Shown: positions 42,835 to 55,083 of the stretch, piece after piece
Numbering within the stretch: position 1 is the stretch's first letter
How the letters are laid out: the number at the start of each line of letters is the position of its first letter
DNA from: Girardinichthys multiradiatus
Taxonomy: Eukaryota; Chordata; Actinopteri; Cyprinodontiformes; Goodeidae
DNA: 64,000 bases
NCBI RefSeq assembly: GCF_021462225.1
Contig: NC_061795.1
Span: 7,161,501-7,225,500 of the forward strand
Reading direction: 5' to 3'
The notes under the pieces: model-generated
Told to the model about the DNA's origin: nothing
What the model saw: the letters and a program-made list of their open reading frames with translations, nothing else
The model's database searches: none
Made by a program: the position numbers and the translations under genes

Positions 42835-45800
42835 AACACTTGGCTAATTTTCAATTCAAAGTCCCATTCTCAAACCTAAGTGCTTAACTACATGAACTTC
42901 ATCAAAACATCCAACAAAATCAAAATAATTGATCTTCTGACTTCACCTGATATACTAGCAATGACCATCAGCTAAATATTCTGAATATCAAAAATGTGAC
43001 ATGATGTTTGTGGAAGGTCTGATTACAGGTCAACATTTCATAGTTTCAGAAAACCCAAAAAGAATTTCAATAATGGTCTAATCTGTGGAGATATAAAATT
43101 TCACAAAAGAATCAACACCATAATTTCAGAGAGGTTTTCATAATGTGGTCTTAGGGAGCTATGCACCATTTATATAAACAAAGTACAACGTCTCTCTCAC
43201 ATTGTCACTAAGTCCTCACTGGAGGTCTGAGCTACCCTTTTTCCCATGAGTGCTAAAACTTTTGGAACCCCATGTTACTTTATTCTGACATTCCCCTCTT
43301 CTGGCGCAGGGTCCAACCCATGCGACAATCCAGCAAAAAGTTTGTACAAAAATGTTTTAGTAACCAAGATCACATTACATAGAACCAAAGAAATGAATTC
43401 TGACATAACTATGTGTCACTATGAATTTAACGAAAGCAACATAAAGAAAATCCAGATGTTTTTAACTGCAATTCAGTTTAACTGTCATTCAGTTCATCAA
43501 TGTCTCACTTAGAAATTAGTCACATATCATCCTGATTTGTCTTGTATGAAGATGAGTATTAGATTAATGGACATCTAATGTAATTCAGATGCATAAACCC
43601 TACAAATTCAATCTAATAAATAATTCCCACCAAGTATAAAGGCATGACTCTGATTCTTTATCAAAAATATATTCCTTACTTTTGCATATCTTGAACTGTC
43701 AGCTAGCTTAATGGTACCAGGGAAACTTTCAATCTAATAAATTACCAATGATTCTTTATGCAAAACTAATTCTTCAAACTAGTTTAAACTATTTCATTAA
43801 CCTTTTAGTAATAAAACACATAAATCTAAAAGTCATCCTACATCCAAAAAAAAACATGTTATTAAGGCAACAATCACTACAAACATGTTGATTCTATTGT
43901 CTCTTAAACAGTGTTAAAACTCAGGAAGGGAGGTGCTGAGCGTTACCATGACAACAAAGGCATGAACCAATCTAGTAGGTGGGCGGAGTCAGGCAGAACT
44001 AACCTTTGATTGACAGCCTATGGGCGGACCCACAGTTTCTTCATCCCATCTCACATTAGTGTAACTTAAACTACAAAGCTATTAACATGAACCTACCTCA
44101 GAAACAAGCTGCTTCTTAACTCTCCTGAAAACTCAAAGTTTAATCAATCTGAGATTTAGAAACATTATTCTAAACATGAATTATTGTTTCATGCAACATA
44201 TAAACAAACATTAATTCCAACAAAACAAAGACAAAACATCAAAGACAAACAAATGGCCAAATTTGAAGCTTCAAGAATTCAAAGAAATTTTTAACAATCT
44301 CTTTTCAGAATATGTTTTCTCAACCATATCTTTTAATGCTATAATTGATCAATGTTGTTATGGCAATCGTCAGGATCCTTTTTTAAAATGAGTGCACATA
44401 GTCCAAAGAGATCTCAAAGTATTTAGAAGCACAGCAACAGTTTTCTCTTATATGAATCCAAATTTACTGATGCTGAAACCTTTTGCTAATTCTTTATACT
44501 GTAACTCTGTAATAATAACTACAATCCTGAGAGTTATTGTTATAGTTCTCTTTTTGTTTGACTCAATTTGATCGCAGCTGTATTGCAGAATTTCAAGTTA
44601 AATGCAAAGAAGTATTTTTTATTTAATTCAATTCAAATTCAAAGATACTTTATTGATCCCCGAGGGGAAATTAGAAAAGTCGGCATTGACATTTTTATGT
44701 TATACCCAAACTAAACAAAACTGCAGTGATTGACTTAATCATAAATTAAGATAAGAAGCTTGTCTCCAAACTGGACTTTTTTCCACATAGTGTTTAAAAA
44801 ACAAACAAACATCATTTTCTTTAATTTGGCTATTTAAATTTTGAGAGTTGGGGAAAACTTATTACTAGAACCCCTCTTTAATAATCCAAATGCTGATAAA
44901 TGTTCCAATATTTTATCTCTTAGTAATCTGAAATCACCTTGTGTACCTTTGTACTCATATGTATTCCTTTAATCTTTAAACCCTAAGAAATCAAACAAGG
45001 AGACTTGAGTTTGAGCCGACCATCCTCTTACTGTTAAGAGAGCATTTATTTCTTTTCTTTTCCTAAAATAAAGGATTTTACTGATCTTGATTCTGTTATA
45101 AAAATCCTAACCTTGGTTCCAAAACTAAACTCTTCAACCCCAATCTGTGTTCCCCAGAGTAGAAAGTTTGAGTATTATTGCATTTCAAAGTCACCAAAAT
45201 GACTGGAACTCATCATTGGCTTAGATCTATTTTAATAAGTAATCAGCCTACCTTTAATTAAGTCTTATAATTTCATGGACCCAAAATCTATGGCTTACAG
45301 GCTTCAGGAGTCCAGGAACCACAAGTTCAGTACTACTGCATTGAACAATGGTGTTAACTTTCTGCAGAGATTGAAGGATTGGCTAAATATATTATTTCTG
45401 CTTGGACAATAATCAGATTTAAAATTATTAGTTCACAGCTCCTAATTTACCTCAGATCATATTTGCTTCTAACACAGTTCATAAGAAGCTTCAGACAAAC
45501 ATTATGCTAAAAAGCCAAAAACAAAAAATACAGATCTGTTTTAAAATAAAGAAAAAGCATCCTTAAAAACTTGGTACTGTGGTGGAAAATAACTCCACGG
45601 TTCTGAAGGCCTTTTCATGCAGTCTTTTAGGAATTAGTTTAATTTTTGTGTGGTACCACTGTCCAATCAGATTCTTTCTAAATAACCCAATTTTTTCATA
45701 CTCATTTTAAAGGTTTGTTTTTACCAAGGGAAATGTGTTTAACAAAACCAATTACTCTCAAAAGTTTTAAAAGTTTTTAGCTGGTGATATCTTAGAAAAC

Positions 45801-48004
45801 AACAAGTGTTTTAATAGTTCTGTGCAGCACAGAACTGATCAGGTGTCCTTTCTTTCTCCAAAGGGAGAAAAAAGAACCTGCAGAACCAAACCTTTCATAG
45901 TTTTTGTCAGGACCTGATATAAGGTACAGTATAAATCAACACGCTGCATGAATCAGAAGAGGGAAGAAAAAAACTAATATAACCTCTTCCCAGCAGCTGC
46001 TGTGAAAAACAATGAATTTGTACTTTCCATAAGCGTCAGTTAACACTTGCGGACAAAAACTGCACCAAACTGTAAATACTGTGTCAGAAACTGTATGAAG
46101 ACCATCTGCAGTAGAACTAAGACTGTTTTAATGAGGTCTCTACCCATTAGATTTATGGGATACAAACTCTGACAACAGAAAATAATATCTGAAGGAGAAA
46201 CCCATCAGGTTTTAAACATGCGCTGGGTTTTAAAAATACTCCTTCATGAGATCTGTCCTGAGAATAACATAGAAACACTTGGTTACTGCTGAGTTTTGGA
46301 GATGTTATAACTTCCTCTGCTTTTAATAACTTTTAATAACTAGAATAATTGACCCTGAATATTCCACGACGAAAGATAACTTGTTTCTCTAAAAGAATTA
46401 ACTGGAAAGTATCAAATGAGTTAAGTTATCACCTTTTTAAAGATACTTTTCTAACCCTAAAATAATATTTTAACCCGCTATATCTGTCAACGTCAAGCAA
46501 GTGTCACATGAGCAGCGGTTAATAAGTGTTCTTCATTGCAGAAAATAGGAAAAGATTTATGCAAATGTGTGTGTTTGTACGTTACCCCCATCAGTTTCTT
46601 AATCGCTCCAGAGTCAGACTGTCACACAGTCCTCTATCAGTCCAAAAAACAACCAGGCCCTTCCCCGGTCTGTTGGTGAGACATTCAATCATTCTTTGTC
46701 CACTTTAACTTCTCCAGGAGGGAGAAAGAAGAAACTTTGCTCCGGTTTCTCTTCTGCCCGCATAAGATGCTTTCAATATAAATCCAGTGTATTGCTCTTC
46801 TGGCTCTTGCAAACAGCATGGATCGTTGTCCATCTCAGAGAATCCGGATTTTCTTCTGAGATTCGTTTTTTTTTTTTTTTTCCTTGTAGAAAGTCACACT
46901 GCGATTTTCAACATGCAGGAAGGCAGATCTCTCTCTTTCAGGCCGTACTGGAGAAGCGTCTCTGGCGGAGTAGCCATGGAGAAGGGCAGGTTTCTAAAAT
47001 CCAGACTCAAAAACGCAGATGTTGAACTTAAATCCCATATATGTGTGTATATGTGTGTGAGAGAGGCAGAAGAAAAGTTTAGTATAGGTTCAGATTTTGT
47101 ACAAATACATATTATCAGTCAGTCAGTCAGTTGTCCCCCTGCCTGTCACTTCCTTCCACAACATGAACTATACTCCTTTCTAAAACAACTTTCTTTTCGC
47201 ATTTCTAATGTCCCTTTTCAATTTTACCTTCTTTTCCGACTGATCGCAATATTTAAGACAAACAAAACTTCCTTCAGGAAAGTTTTAACTCTTTAACCCC
47301 TTAATTGATGCACTCTGTGCTTTTTAATCTTTTCTTGTTTTTTATTTATTTTTCCATCAACGTTTTACTTGAAACTTTTTAAACTATTTAACTTATTTAC
47401 ACTCAAACTTCCACGCTGTGAAAAACCAAACTTATCTTCCAAATTAAAGCACATTTAACACAATCATCCCCACTTTTTCCTTTCATTATTTTATAAATCA
47501 GAGTCTGAAGAAGGAGACACCCCTGATGCCTCAAGGTTCCGGAACCATTTTTTTTTACCTGTTCAGCGGCACGTCTGCCGTCTGGCTTTTCTCCTTTATG
47601 AGGTGTAGAAAATTGCTAAAAACCACCCGCAAAACCCTGTGTTCTGCTTTATCTTATTGTTACCAATAAGAACCTCCCTGCAATTACTTTTGCAGGGTAA
47701 CCGGGCCCTCAGCTGATGTCCTCCCTCTCGCAACTCTGGAACCTAATTAATTAGTTAGGAGATGATGGTTAATGTGTAATAAAAATAATAATATACATTA
47801 TATCATACAGAGCAACTTCTCACCCAGATATATTTGAAGACAAATTGTTCGGATCTAATCAGCCAGACGCCGCAGGCGGACACCCGGACTCCACTACCGT
47901 AATATGGAGGTGGACTGAGGACAACGTCTCCAGGCTGGCCAGGCGTCCGTGTCCTGTCCTGCGGTCTCCTCTGGCACGTTAGATCCTGTTCGTGACGCTA
48001 AAAT
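42835..48004 (-). other. ERV2 interior with no gag, protease or RT
   Basis: About 5.2 kb where a retrovirus should hold a leader, gag and most of pol. It is AT-rich with no frame above ~170 codons and no retroviral motif. At 43955-44035 is a GC-richer patch (ACCAATC, GGGCGG). At 44635-44690 is a fragment with TTTATTGATCCCCGAGGGGA, a block common in teleost repeats. Near the 5' LTR, 47970-48004 on the minus strand has GCGTCACGAACAGG a few bases after the LTR. That resembles a lysine-type primer-binding site, but the match is imperfect. Confidence 0.6.
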
Positions 48005-48493
48005 TGTTGTGGAATTTTCTTATCAAAGTGGGTAGAAGTTGACTCATAACAAGAGAAAATCCGGACTTTGTCTTATAAGTTTTATTCAAAGGCATTCAGC
48101 GTTTGAATGACTCTGTCACCAAGCAAGTCAGTTAAACAGAGCAACGAACAGAAATCACAAACAGTATTTATACTAAAAATGAGGGTGTTATCTCAACTTC
48201 AAGGAGTTTTAGAAATATGGCCCCTAGACCCTCCCCGGGTCAGAGTTAACAAAGTTATTTATGAGGCCACCCATCTACCTTCCCTTGAAATATACACTTC
48301 AGGAAGGGTTAACCATGAAACTCTCCAGCATTTGAATTTAGAGTCCATCTGCTAATAAAAACAGAACACTAATCAAACACAGAGGTCAGAGGTGAGAGGT
48401 AGATGGAAGGTCACCTGTGAGTGATACAACACAGAAACAAATGAGAGAGGTGAAGAGAATATCAGAGCATTTTAAAAAGAATTTTCCATCACA
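48005..48493 (-). repeat. 5' LTR of ERV2
   Basis: Identical by eye over 489 bp to 39720-40208. In minus orientation it comes first, ahead of the interior and env. AAAA follows at 48494-48497. Identity of the two LTRs means a recent insertion or a later gene conversion. Confidence 0.95.
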
Positions 48494-49037
48494 AAAACAA
48501 CTGACCTGTGACCCAATTTAGCATGGCTTTCTGTGACGTGTGGACAGGACTGATAAGCCTGAGCTTAAACCTGGTAGCGGGGCTCTTTCTCTGTTTAAGA
48601 CAGGATCCACAGGATGCAACATCACACGAGAAGAGATGGACAAGATGGACACTGGACCCAAAAAGCAGATGATTATGATGACATGTTGTAAATGAATATA
48701 TCTTCAATGCCTGAGTGTATTCATACTTGTACTTCATAAAATGACCTTATAGCAGAAAATCGAAAGAAGTTGCTGTTTAAGTGAAATGAGAAAAAGTGCA
48801 ATGATGATATGAACAAGGCTTGTTTTAATTCTTTTATTTTTTATTATTACATTTTGTTTCTTTGCTTTATTATATTGTTTCACTCTGCCATGATTGGTGG
48901 TTGCCTAGGGCGGAGGAACCGTGTAAGTGTTTCCCACAAAAGAATCTGTTTTCCGTCCTGTGGGTTTGTGCTTACACAGAGTGTTTCATTTTACATGTAT
49001 TTACTCATGACTTATTCGTGATAAAACAGGGGGGAAC
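48494..49037 (+). mobile_element. ERV1 3' internal region with polypurine tract
   Basis: Continuation of ERV1 after the ERV2 insertion. No env domain recognised, only one short membrane-type ORF (listed separately). It ends in AAAACAGGGGGGAAC at about 49023-49037, a polypurine tract touching the 3' LTR, which fixes the plus orientation. Confidence 0.7.
48523..48672 (+). CDS. Short ERV1 ORF with one membrane segment
   Basis: 49 codons from ATG (GCATGGC context) to TGA. The product has one hydrophobic stretch (GLISLSLNLVAGLFLCL) followed by a charged tail (SHEKRWTRWTLD). It could be the surviving end of env (membrane span plus cytoplasmic tail) or a chance ORF. No domain recognised. Confidence 0.35.
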   Translation: MAFCDVWTGLISLSLNLVAGLFLCLRQDPQDATSHEKRWTRWTLDPKSR

Positions 49038-49253
49038 TGTTAGGGTTTTTATGACTTTTTGTATTGTTTATCACTCATCTAAGTGCTTTTCCCTCCTTAC
49101 ATGTTGCAGGAAGGGAGATGGTCACAAGAATGAGTTATGCTTTTATTATTTTATTATTTTATTAGCAGCATCTGGGAGCTATACACCAGGTGCCCACTTC
49201 CCACTTCCTCTGTTTGTTTATAATCAAGACAAATGAACCCTAACCTTTCTGAC

Positions 49254-49297
<44 letters not shown>

Positions 49298-49459
49298 GTG
49301 AATGTTTGTTGAACTGTGTGTGACCAAGCATGTATAAATAAAGAGAGAGGGGTGCCAACACTTTGTAGTTTTGCACTGCAGAGTGTGACCTACCCTTGCC
49401 GCAAGTATAACTGACTGTGTCGTTTCCTTAACTCTGAGTTGACTAAATAATACCTATCA
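49038..49459 (+). repeat. 3' LTR of ERV1
   Basis: 422 bp, TGTTAGGG...CCTATCA. It holds an (AC)n microsatellite (49257-49296), a TATAAATAAA element at about 49332 that combines TATA-like and AATAAA-like motifs, and a U5-like end. Followed by CAAAC (49460-49464), the copy of 23788-23792 in Gypsy integrase. The first ~151 bp match the partial 5' LTR. Confidence 0.92.
49257..49296. repeat. (AC)n microsatellite
   Basis: Uninterrupted CA/AC dinucleotide run inside the ERV1 3' LTR. It falls in the part missing from the 5' LTR, so the two LTRs cannot be compared here. Confidence 0.95.
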
Positions 49460-49464
49460 CAAAC

Positions 49465-49772
49465 GTATCTGGGAAGATGCAACCAGAGCACTTCTTCGTA
49501 CGGCAGACCAGAACAAGAAATACGCAGACCGCAGGCAGCGGCCTGCGCCTACATACCATCCTGGCCAAAAGGTTTGGTTGTCCTCAAGAGACATTCCACT
49601 GAAAGCTATGTCCAAGAAACTGTCCCCTCGTTTCATTGGCCCTTACACTATTGACTCTGTCATCAGTCCCTCAGCTCTACGTCTGCGTCTGCCTTCCAGT
49701 TTACGCATTCATCCTGTATTTCATGTTTCCCAAGTGAAACCTTTCATTGCCAGTGCTTCTTTCCTGTTAACA
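49465..49772 (+). pseudogene. Gypsy integrase C-terminus (far side of ERV1)
   Basis: Resumes the Gypsy integrase exactly after the duplicated CAAAC. It has [17 protein letters not shown], then [16 protein letters not shown] and [16 protein letters not shown], then [15 protein letters not shown], the standard Gypsy integrase tail. The frame is open to an early stop after ASFLLT. The chromodomain and 3' LTR are not found. Confidence 0.92.
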
Positions 49773-50240
49773 TGACATTTAAACCAGATGTTAGCAACCA
49801 CCCAAGTAATCCACAATGTTGGGAATAAGTATTGAACACACAGAAATGCATGAAATACTTTGTACAAAGGCCTCTTTGGTAATGACACCTTCAAGACATC
49901 TGCTGCATGAAGAAACTAGTTCCATGCATTGCTAATGTGACGCTAATGTGACGTAAGAAAATAAAATGAAAAAGATTGAAGTAGCCTGGAGTTGTCTCCT
50001 GCTCTGGCTTCTCACCCATTCATCCAGCCATTGGTGCCATCTTATCCTAGATCGGGTCACATGGGTAATGGATCCATGAGGAGAAACCCAGTATTATCAA
50101 TCCTTCAAGCAACACAATCAAGTTTATTCCTCATCTTCATTACTGCAGATCAGTACAACTGCCCATTTTAACTAAGACTGATATCTCTAACTCATTGCAG
50201 ACAAATTGGAGATTGCAGCTCTTGTGAGATCAGAATCAAC
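49773..50240. other. Mixed repeat-like spacer
   Basis: Contains GGGAATAAGTATTGAACACAC and AATACTTTGTACAAAGGCCTC, which look like part of a DNA transposon repeat found in fishes. I cannot place its ends. No coding signal. Confidence 0.4.
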
Positions 50241-50441
50241 TTGGACCCCTTCCTCAAAGTACTGCCCACCCTTCATATTGAGGCAGTGAGGAGTGCAATG
50301 GAACTTGTGTTAGAGGTCGTTTGCTGCTATGAAGACATTTTTAAAGTAGAAGCTTCTTCTGATGTTGTCATCCACCCAGATCACCCACTCCTCGGTGCCA
50401 GTCCTGATGGACTAGTAGTTGGGCTGAATGAAGGAAAGTAA
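50241..50441 (+). pseudogene. YqaJ-like nuclease fragment
   Basis: 66-codon frame with VVIHPDHPLLGASPDGLV, the HP-x-L-GASPDG signature of YqaJ/lambda-exonuclease-type nucleases. These occur in several eukaryotic DNA transposons and in viruses. Only this core is present, with no flanking domains, so it is a remnant of an unidentified element. Confidence 0.55.
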
Positions 50442-50779
50442 AAATGATAACAAATACAGGGTCAATAATAATAGTGCATGCTTAATTAGATGGGAGTAGT
50501 TGACCAGAATAGCCGGTTGTAAGAGGGAGAATTGGTTTAATAAATTTTCACATAGATAAAGAGACAGTGTTTGTTTATTTTGTGTAAGAGTGATTATCTG
50601 TCAAAATTAGTTCAGTGTCCCACACCATTCAGTAAAACGCTTGATAACACAGAGACATTTGGTGTGGTTTTAGTTAATAATTATCAATTATTAATGATAA
50701 TTAACTAGTTCTAATTATTAAGTGCTGTGAGCCCAATAATCACACCAAAAAATTATTTTGGATAGAATTTATTTTTTCT

Positions 50780-51600
50780 AAATTATGATATTTTTTATTA
50801 TAATTTTAATTTTGTCTGTTTTTTTTGCAGATGACCTGGTCCTGCTGGCCCCCTCTAGCCAAGACCTACAGCATGCGCTGGGGCGGTTCACAGCCGAGTG
50901 TGAAGCAGCTGGGATAAAGATCAGATCCTCCAAGTCCGAGGCCATGGACCTCGACCTGAAAAGGGTGGCTTGTCCTCTTCAGGTTGGAGGGGAGTTCCTG
51001 CCTCAAGTGAAGGAGTTCAAGCACTTTGGGATCTTGTTCATGAGTGAGGGAAGAATGGAGTGGGAGATTAACAGACGGATCGGTGCGGCTGCCGCAGTAA
51101 CGGGGCACTGTGCCGGTCCGTTGTGGTTAGGAGAGAGCTGAGCCGAAAACCAAAGTTCTCAATTTACCGGTCAATCTACGTTCCTACCCTCACTTATGGC
51201 CATGAACTTTGGGTCATGACCACGAGAACAAGGTCCTGGATACAAGAAGTGAAATGAGCTTCATCCAAAGGGTGGCCAGGCACTCCCTTAGAGATAGGGT
51301 CAGGCGCTCAGAGTAGAGCCACTGCTCCTTCACATCGAGAGGAGCCAGTTGAGGTGGCTCGGGCATCCCGGATGCCTCATGGACATCTTCCTTGGGAGGT
51401 GTTCCAGGCACGTCCCACCGGGAGGATGCCCAGAACACAGTCCAGGACATGCTGGAGGGACTGCGTCTCTCCTGGGAACGTCTTGGGCTCCCCCCGAAGG
51501 AGCTGGAGGAGGTGTCTGGGAAGAGGGAAGTCTGGGTGTCTTTACTGCCCTTGTGAGCCGGTCTCAGATGAAGCAGAAGACGAGTACGAGTAAATATTTA
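50780..51600 (+). pseudogene. Non-LTR retrotransposon 3' half, degenerate
   Basis: RT catalytic ADDLVLLAPSSQDLQ is followed by AECEAAGIKIRSSKSEAM, then GRMEWEINRRIGAAAAV. Later, after frameshifts and stops, come LLLHIERSQLRWLGH and PPGGCPEHSPGHAGG, a typical C-terminal region of a fish LINE. The 5' part is absent. I cannot place the clade with certainty. Confidence 0.8.
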
Positions 51601-51666
51601 TAATCAATAATGATAATTCCCTTACACAAGGGAAGTTAGTTTAGACCAAAAACAGGGAGCCTGATG

Positions 51667-52035
51667 TGAAAGCTAAAGAAAGGCTGAACCTTGTGCACAC
51701 AGATCTTGCTGGCCCCATAAGCCCAAAGGCCAAAGATGAATTTAAGTACGCATTAGCATTTACAGATGACTATACAGGTGCAATGTTTATTACTTGAAAG
51801 CAAATAATGATGTTAAAGCCACAGAAAACTTCCATTGCTGATATTGTTCCTTACAGAAAAATGTAATGCTTAAGGTTAGATAATGGAAGAGTTCACATCC
51901 AAAGACTTCCAATCACTGATTTGCAGAAATGCCATAAAACATGAAACCATAGCACCTTATTCACCATATCAAATGGGACAGCCGAGAGAAGCTGGAGGGC
52001 ATTATTTGAAATGGCGAGATGCATGTTGCTAGAGG
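51667..52035 (+). pseudogene. Ty1/Copia integrase fragment
   Basis: Plus-strand words of a Copia integrase in order, across frameshifts: KERLNLVHTDLAGPISP (first Asp), KYALAFTDDYTGAMF, VRxDNGR where the second Asp belongs, KHETIAPYSPYQMGQPRE-like text, and WRALFEMARCML. The flanks are unrecognised and no LTR was found. A short, dead fragment. Confidence 0.75.
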
Positions 52036-52739
52036 GTTAAATATTTCAGTTAGTTTCCTTTAGCTTGCAGTTTTGGAATAAGTCTACCCAGAGGTCACAC
52101 CCAACTTGTTCTCTGTGCGAAAATCTGAAGAAAGGATGAATATTTAATCTTGTCAATCATGGTACAACTGTGTGGCTGTTTAAGATTTGCCGCAGATGGA
52201 TCATCTTCATGTTGTGTCCTGGTCAGTCTTTGATAGGCCTCAACACGCTATGTCTTAAATGAGGTGGAGCTGGAAAGAACCAGGAGCCAAGCGAGACCTA
52301 AATGGCTGCACATAATGAAACAGTAAAATACACCCTCACTCTCACAAGACAGAATTGAGAAATGAAGACACACACACAAATACAAGCAAAAGCATTTCAG
52401 AACCAAGGTGTACTAAAATGTTCTTCAGCAGCCAGAATGAATCAGTGTTAAGAGCAACCATTGTTCTCATTATGATGTAAACAGCTGCATGAATCCATGG
52501 CTTCATGTGGAGTTCCACATCCTCCTAAGGAGAGCTTGAGAGGAGCTGAATGTTTGGATTTTTTTCTGTTTTCTCTCAGCCTGTTTTTTATGTTATCTAA
52601 TGAACATAGTTTGACCTGTGGAGCACTAATGGGCACAGATTTGTGGTTAGAAGTAAAGGCTCCATGTCTGATTTTAATTTTAGTGACAGAGCAACACCCC
52701 TCCCTTGTGGTTCACTAAAGAAATTCAGCCTGGATTGTA
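52036..52739. other. Spacer, nothing recognised
   Basis: Moderately AT-rich DNA with overlapping short ORFs on both strands at 52448-52718. None has a recognisable motif. Possibly decayed transposon sequence. Confidence 0.35.
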
Positions 52740-53200
52740 CTGTTATATTTCAAGCTCTCCAGGTGTAACATTTTATAAACAACCTGCAGAAAATCTTGGA
52801 CCATTGAAGACTTCTTGATGGTGAAAAAGCTCCAACATCGTTCCTGTAAAACAAATTATAAATAGCTGCTAGTAAAACTTTCAAGGATTTTATTTTTTTT
52901 TTGCAATGATGTAGAAAAGCAACTAAGCATGGTAGAGGATCTGTGATGCCGTGGGCCTGCTTTTCTTCCAAAGGCCCCAAGAACCCTGTAACAGGATACT
53001 GCTAGAGCACATACAGCCATAATCATCACAGATGTGCTCCACCAGCCATAACATCCACTTTCTGTCAAACTCCAGACCTAAACCCTGCAGAGAACCTGGG
53101 GAGAGTCTGGAATGGTCAAATATCCCTTTCTGCAGGGTCCAACCTTATGTGATCTTTACAGGGGAAGCAGTACAAGGTACTGACTGAGGTACTGAGGAGT
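52740..53200 (+). pseudogene. Degenerate Tc1-like transposase
   Basis: Plus-strand fragments: AACTAAGCATGGTAGAGGAT reads KHGRGSVMPWACFSS (a Tc1 GGGSVMVWGCF-type block), then QTPDLNPAENLGRVWN (the SPDLNPIENLW block with the catalytic Glu). The parts are out of frame or interrupted, and the terminal repeats were not found. Confidence 0.7.
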
Positions 53201-53769
53201 TTGACTATAACAGTCATTTCTTAGATTGGGATTTTTCCACTGCTAATAAATTAGGTAAATTCAAGGGAGATTTTTCTAAAGGATCAAAAGATTATGCTGT
53301 TGCTATAGAATAAACACATCTTTACCAGTGGTGCCTTACAAGTGTGCCAGGATTGCATCCTTTTACAACTGAACAAAGAAACAATCAGGTGTAACTGGCT
53401 GATACCACCTGATTGAATCCAGTCTGTGGTATTCTGTTAGTATGCCAGATGTTTACTTGGTTATACCTGCCCACTCCACGTCTGTCCACAGGCCTCTTCG
53501 GGTGTTTATGGAATGGCCCAGGGGGAAGACTAGCAGAAACAATGATAAAAATAAACACCTAATAGTTTCAAACACCTATAAGAAAAAATTCATGCGTTCT
53601 AAAAATATTTTGATTAAAAGCTTAATAGCAAGAAAATATGTAAAAATATCAGTAAAAAAAAGTTGATAAAAAGAAAATGAAACCGCAAAAGTGTATTTAA
53701 AATGTTAAAAAAATTAATAAATACAATAAGTCAAAGTTGAGGAAACCCCAATGAGACAGGCTCAGTATT
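53201..53769. other. Spacer downstream of brd1
   Basis: AT-rich. A short ORF at 53442-53666 has no motif. No gene recognised. Confidence 0.4.
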
Positions 53770-55083
53770 TCAATATATTTTATTTTTCAGTGTTTTAGTA
53801 TAAAAATCCCAGCAGCCAGCTTTGGGCTGGGCTCTGCTCCCATTTGCTAGAACTGGGTGGGTTTTTTTTCTTCCCAGAGAATCGGCTAAAGTACCAAATC
53901 TATTTACAGCAAACATCCAGAAGGGCTGGACAATAAACAGGTAGTCTACACACTGCGACCCTGCCATGGAGATCTAGCACACCTCTTACATTTAATGCCA
54001 TCAGTCCAAACACTAAAAACAAACAAGGAGGGCTCCGAGCAGCCGCAGTATTTTCTCACCACACCTTCTATATAAAGTGATGCATAAACATTTTCTGCTT
54101 TACAATAAATTAGTACAGGCACATTCTCTCCTCTCCTTCACTGCTGAGCTTCAGCTCCCCTGGAGAAGACGCTGATGTGACGTTTCAGAGATAGCTTGAA
54201 TCCAACACAGCAAACCAACAAAGGCCAGAAACCTGAAACACGACTTCAGAGGGAAACGTGGGCAGCAATTGTTTTTTTTTTTTTTTTTTTCCTTTTGGTT
54301 TCGGTGTGAATGATGCACTTTAGACCTTTAAAACTTTAGGAGCTTTGATATAGATTTTTATATAAATATCTACAAACAAACAAAATAAGTAGTCCAGTAA
54401 AAACATTTAGATAAAAAAAAAAAAAGATGCACACTGAAATAATGCCATAAACAATAAGTTGATGCAGAACAGCTCAATAACTTAAAAAACAAAAAACAAA
54501 TACAGTATGTATGTTTGTTTCTTCTCTCTGTGGAGATAGCACCAGCAGGAACACCAACACCATTGGTGGTAGTAGGAACTCATCAGGAACCACCTCTGAA
54601 GGTAGAAATATCAAACTGTGTACCAAATCAAACTGAGGAGTGAATAAATTAGTGTCAGGCCGTGTGTTAGAGGGAAATATTTACATGAGCTGCTGCTGTC
54701 ACACTCACACACACTGACAGGTGGAGGACTTCATGGCAGTGATGTCATTGAAGCAGCATGTAGCACATTTAAAGTGGTCAGAAGTCAGGCTGTGACACAT
54801 TCAACAGGTTCCCAGCTGACAGTGTTCAGTCCTTCCAGCTGAAGGTGGCCTCCTGGTGCAGCTGCTAACTGAGTTGTTCCATTGCATAGCTCTTTGACTA
54901 ACTACAGTAAATCAGACACATGGTGAGGAGCTGTGGGACTCCAGTTTAGAGGATGTATAAAACATGAGTGTGTGTTGTGCGTATGAGGCAGAGTTTAGAA
55001 CATCCTCTCTGCATGGACAGTGAAGTTGGAAGGTGATGTTTGATGGAGAACATTGGGTTGAGCTGGTGGGATGGACAGAGAGT
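53770..55083 (-). other. brd1: Probable brd1 3' UTR
   Basis: Follows the brd1 stop codon (55084-55086) on the minus strand. It has no coding potential, a long T/A run at 54268-54292, and an AATAAA signal on the minus strand at about 53784-53779. The 3' end is inferred from that signal. No transcript evidence is available here. Confidence 0.55.

Noticed and set aside
46526..47296. Overlapping ORFs in the ERV2 interior as gag or a captured gene
   Set aside because: They are on the opposite strand to ERV2 and pass through poly-T and low-complexity tracts. They show no domain and no splice structure I could join.
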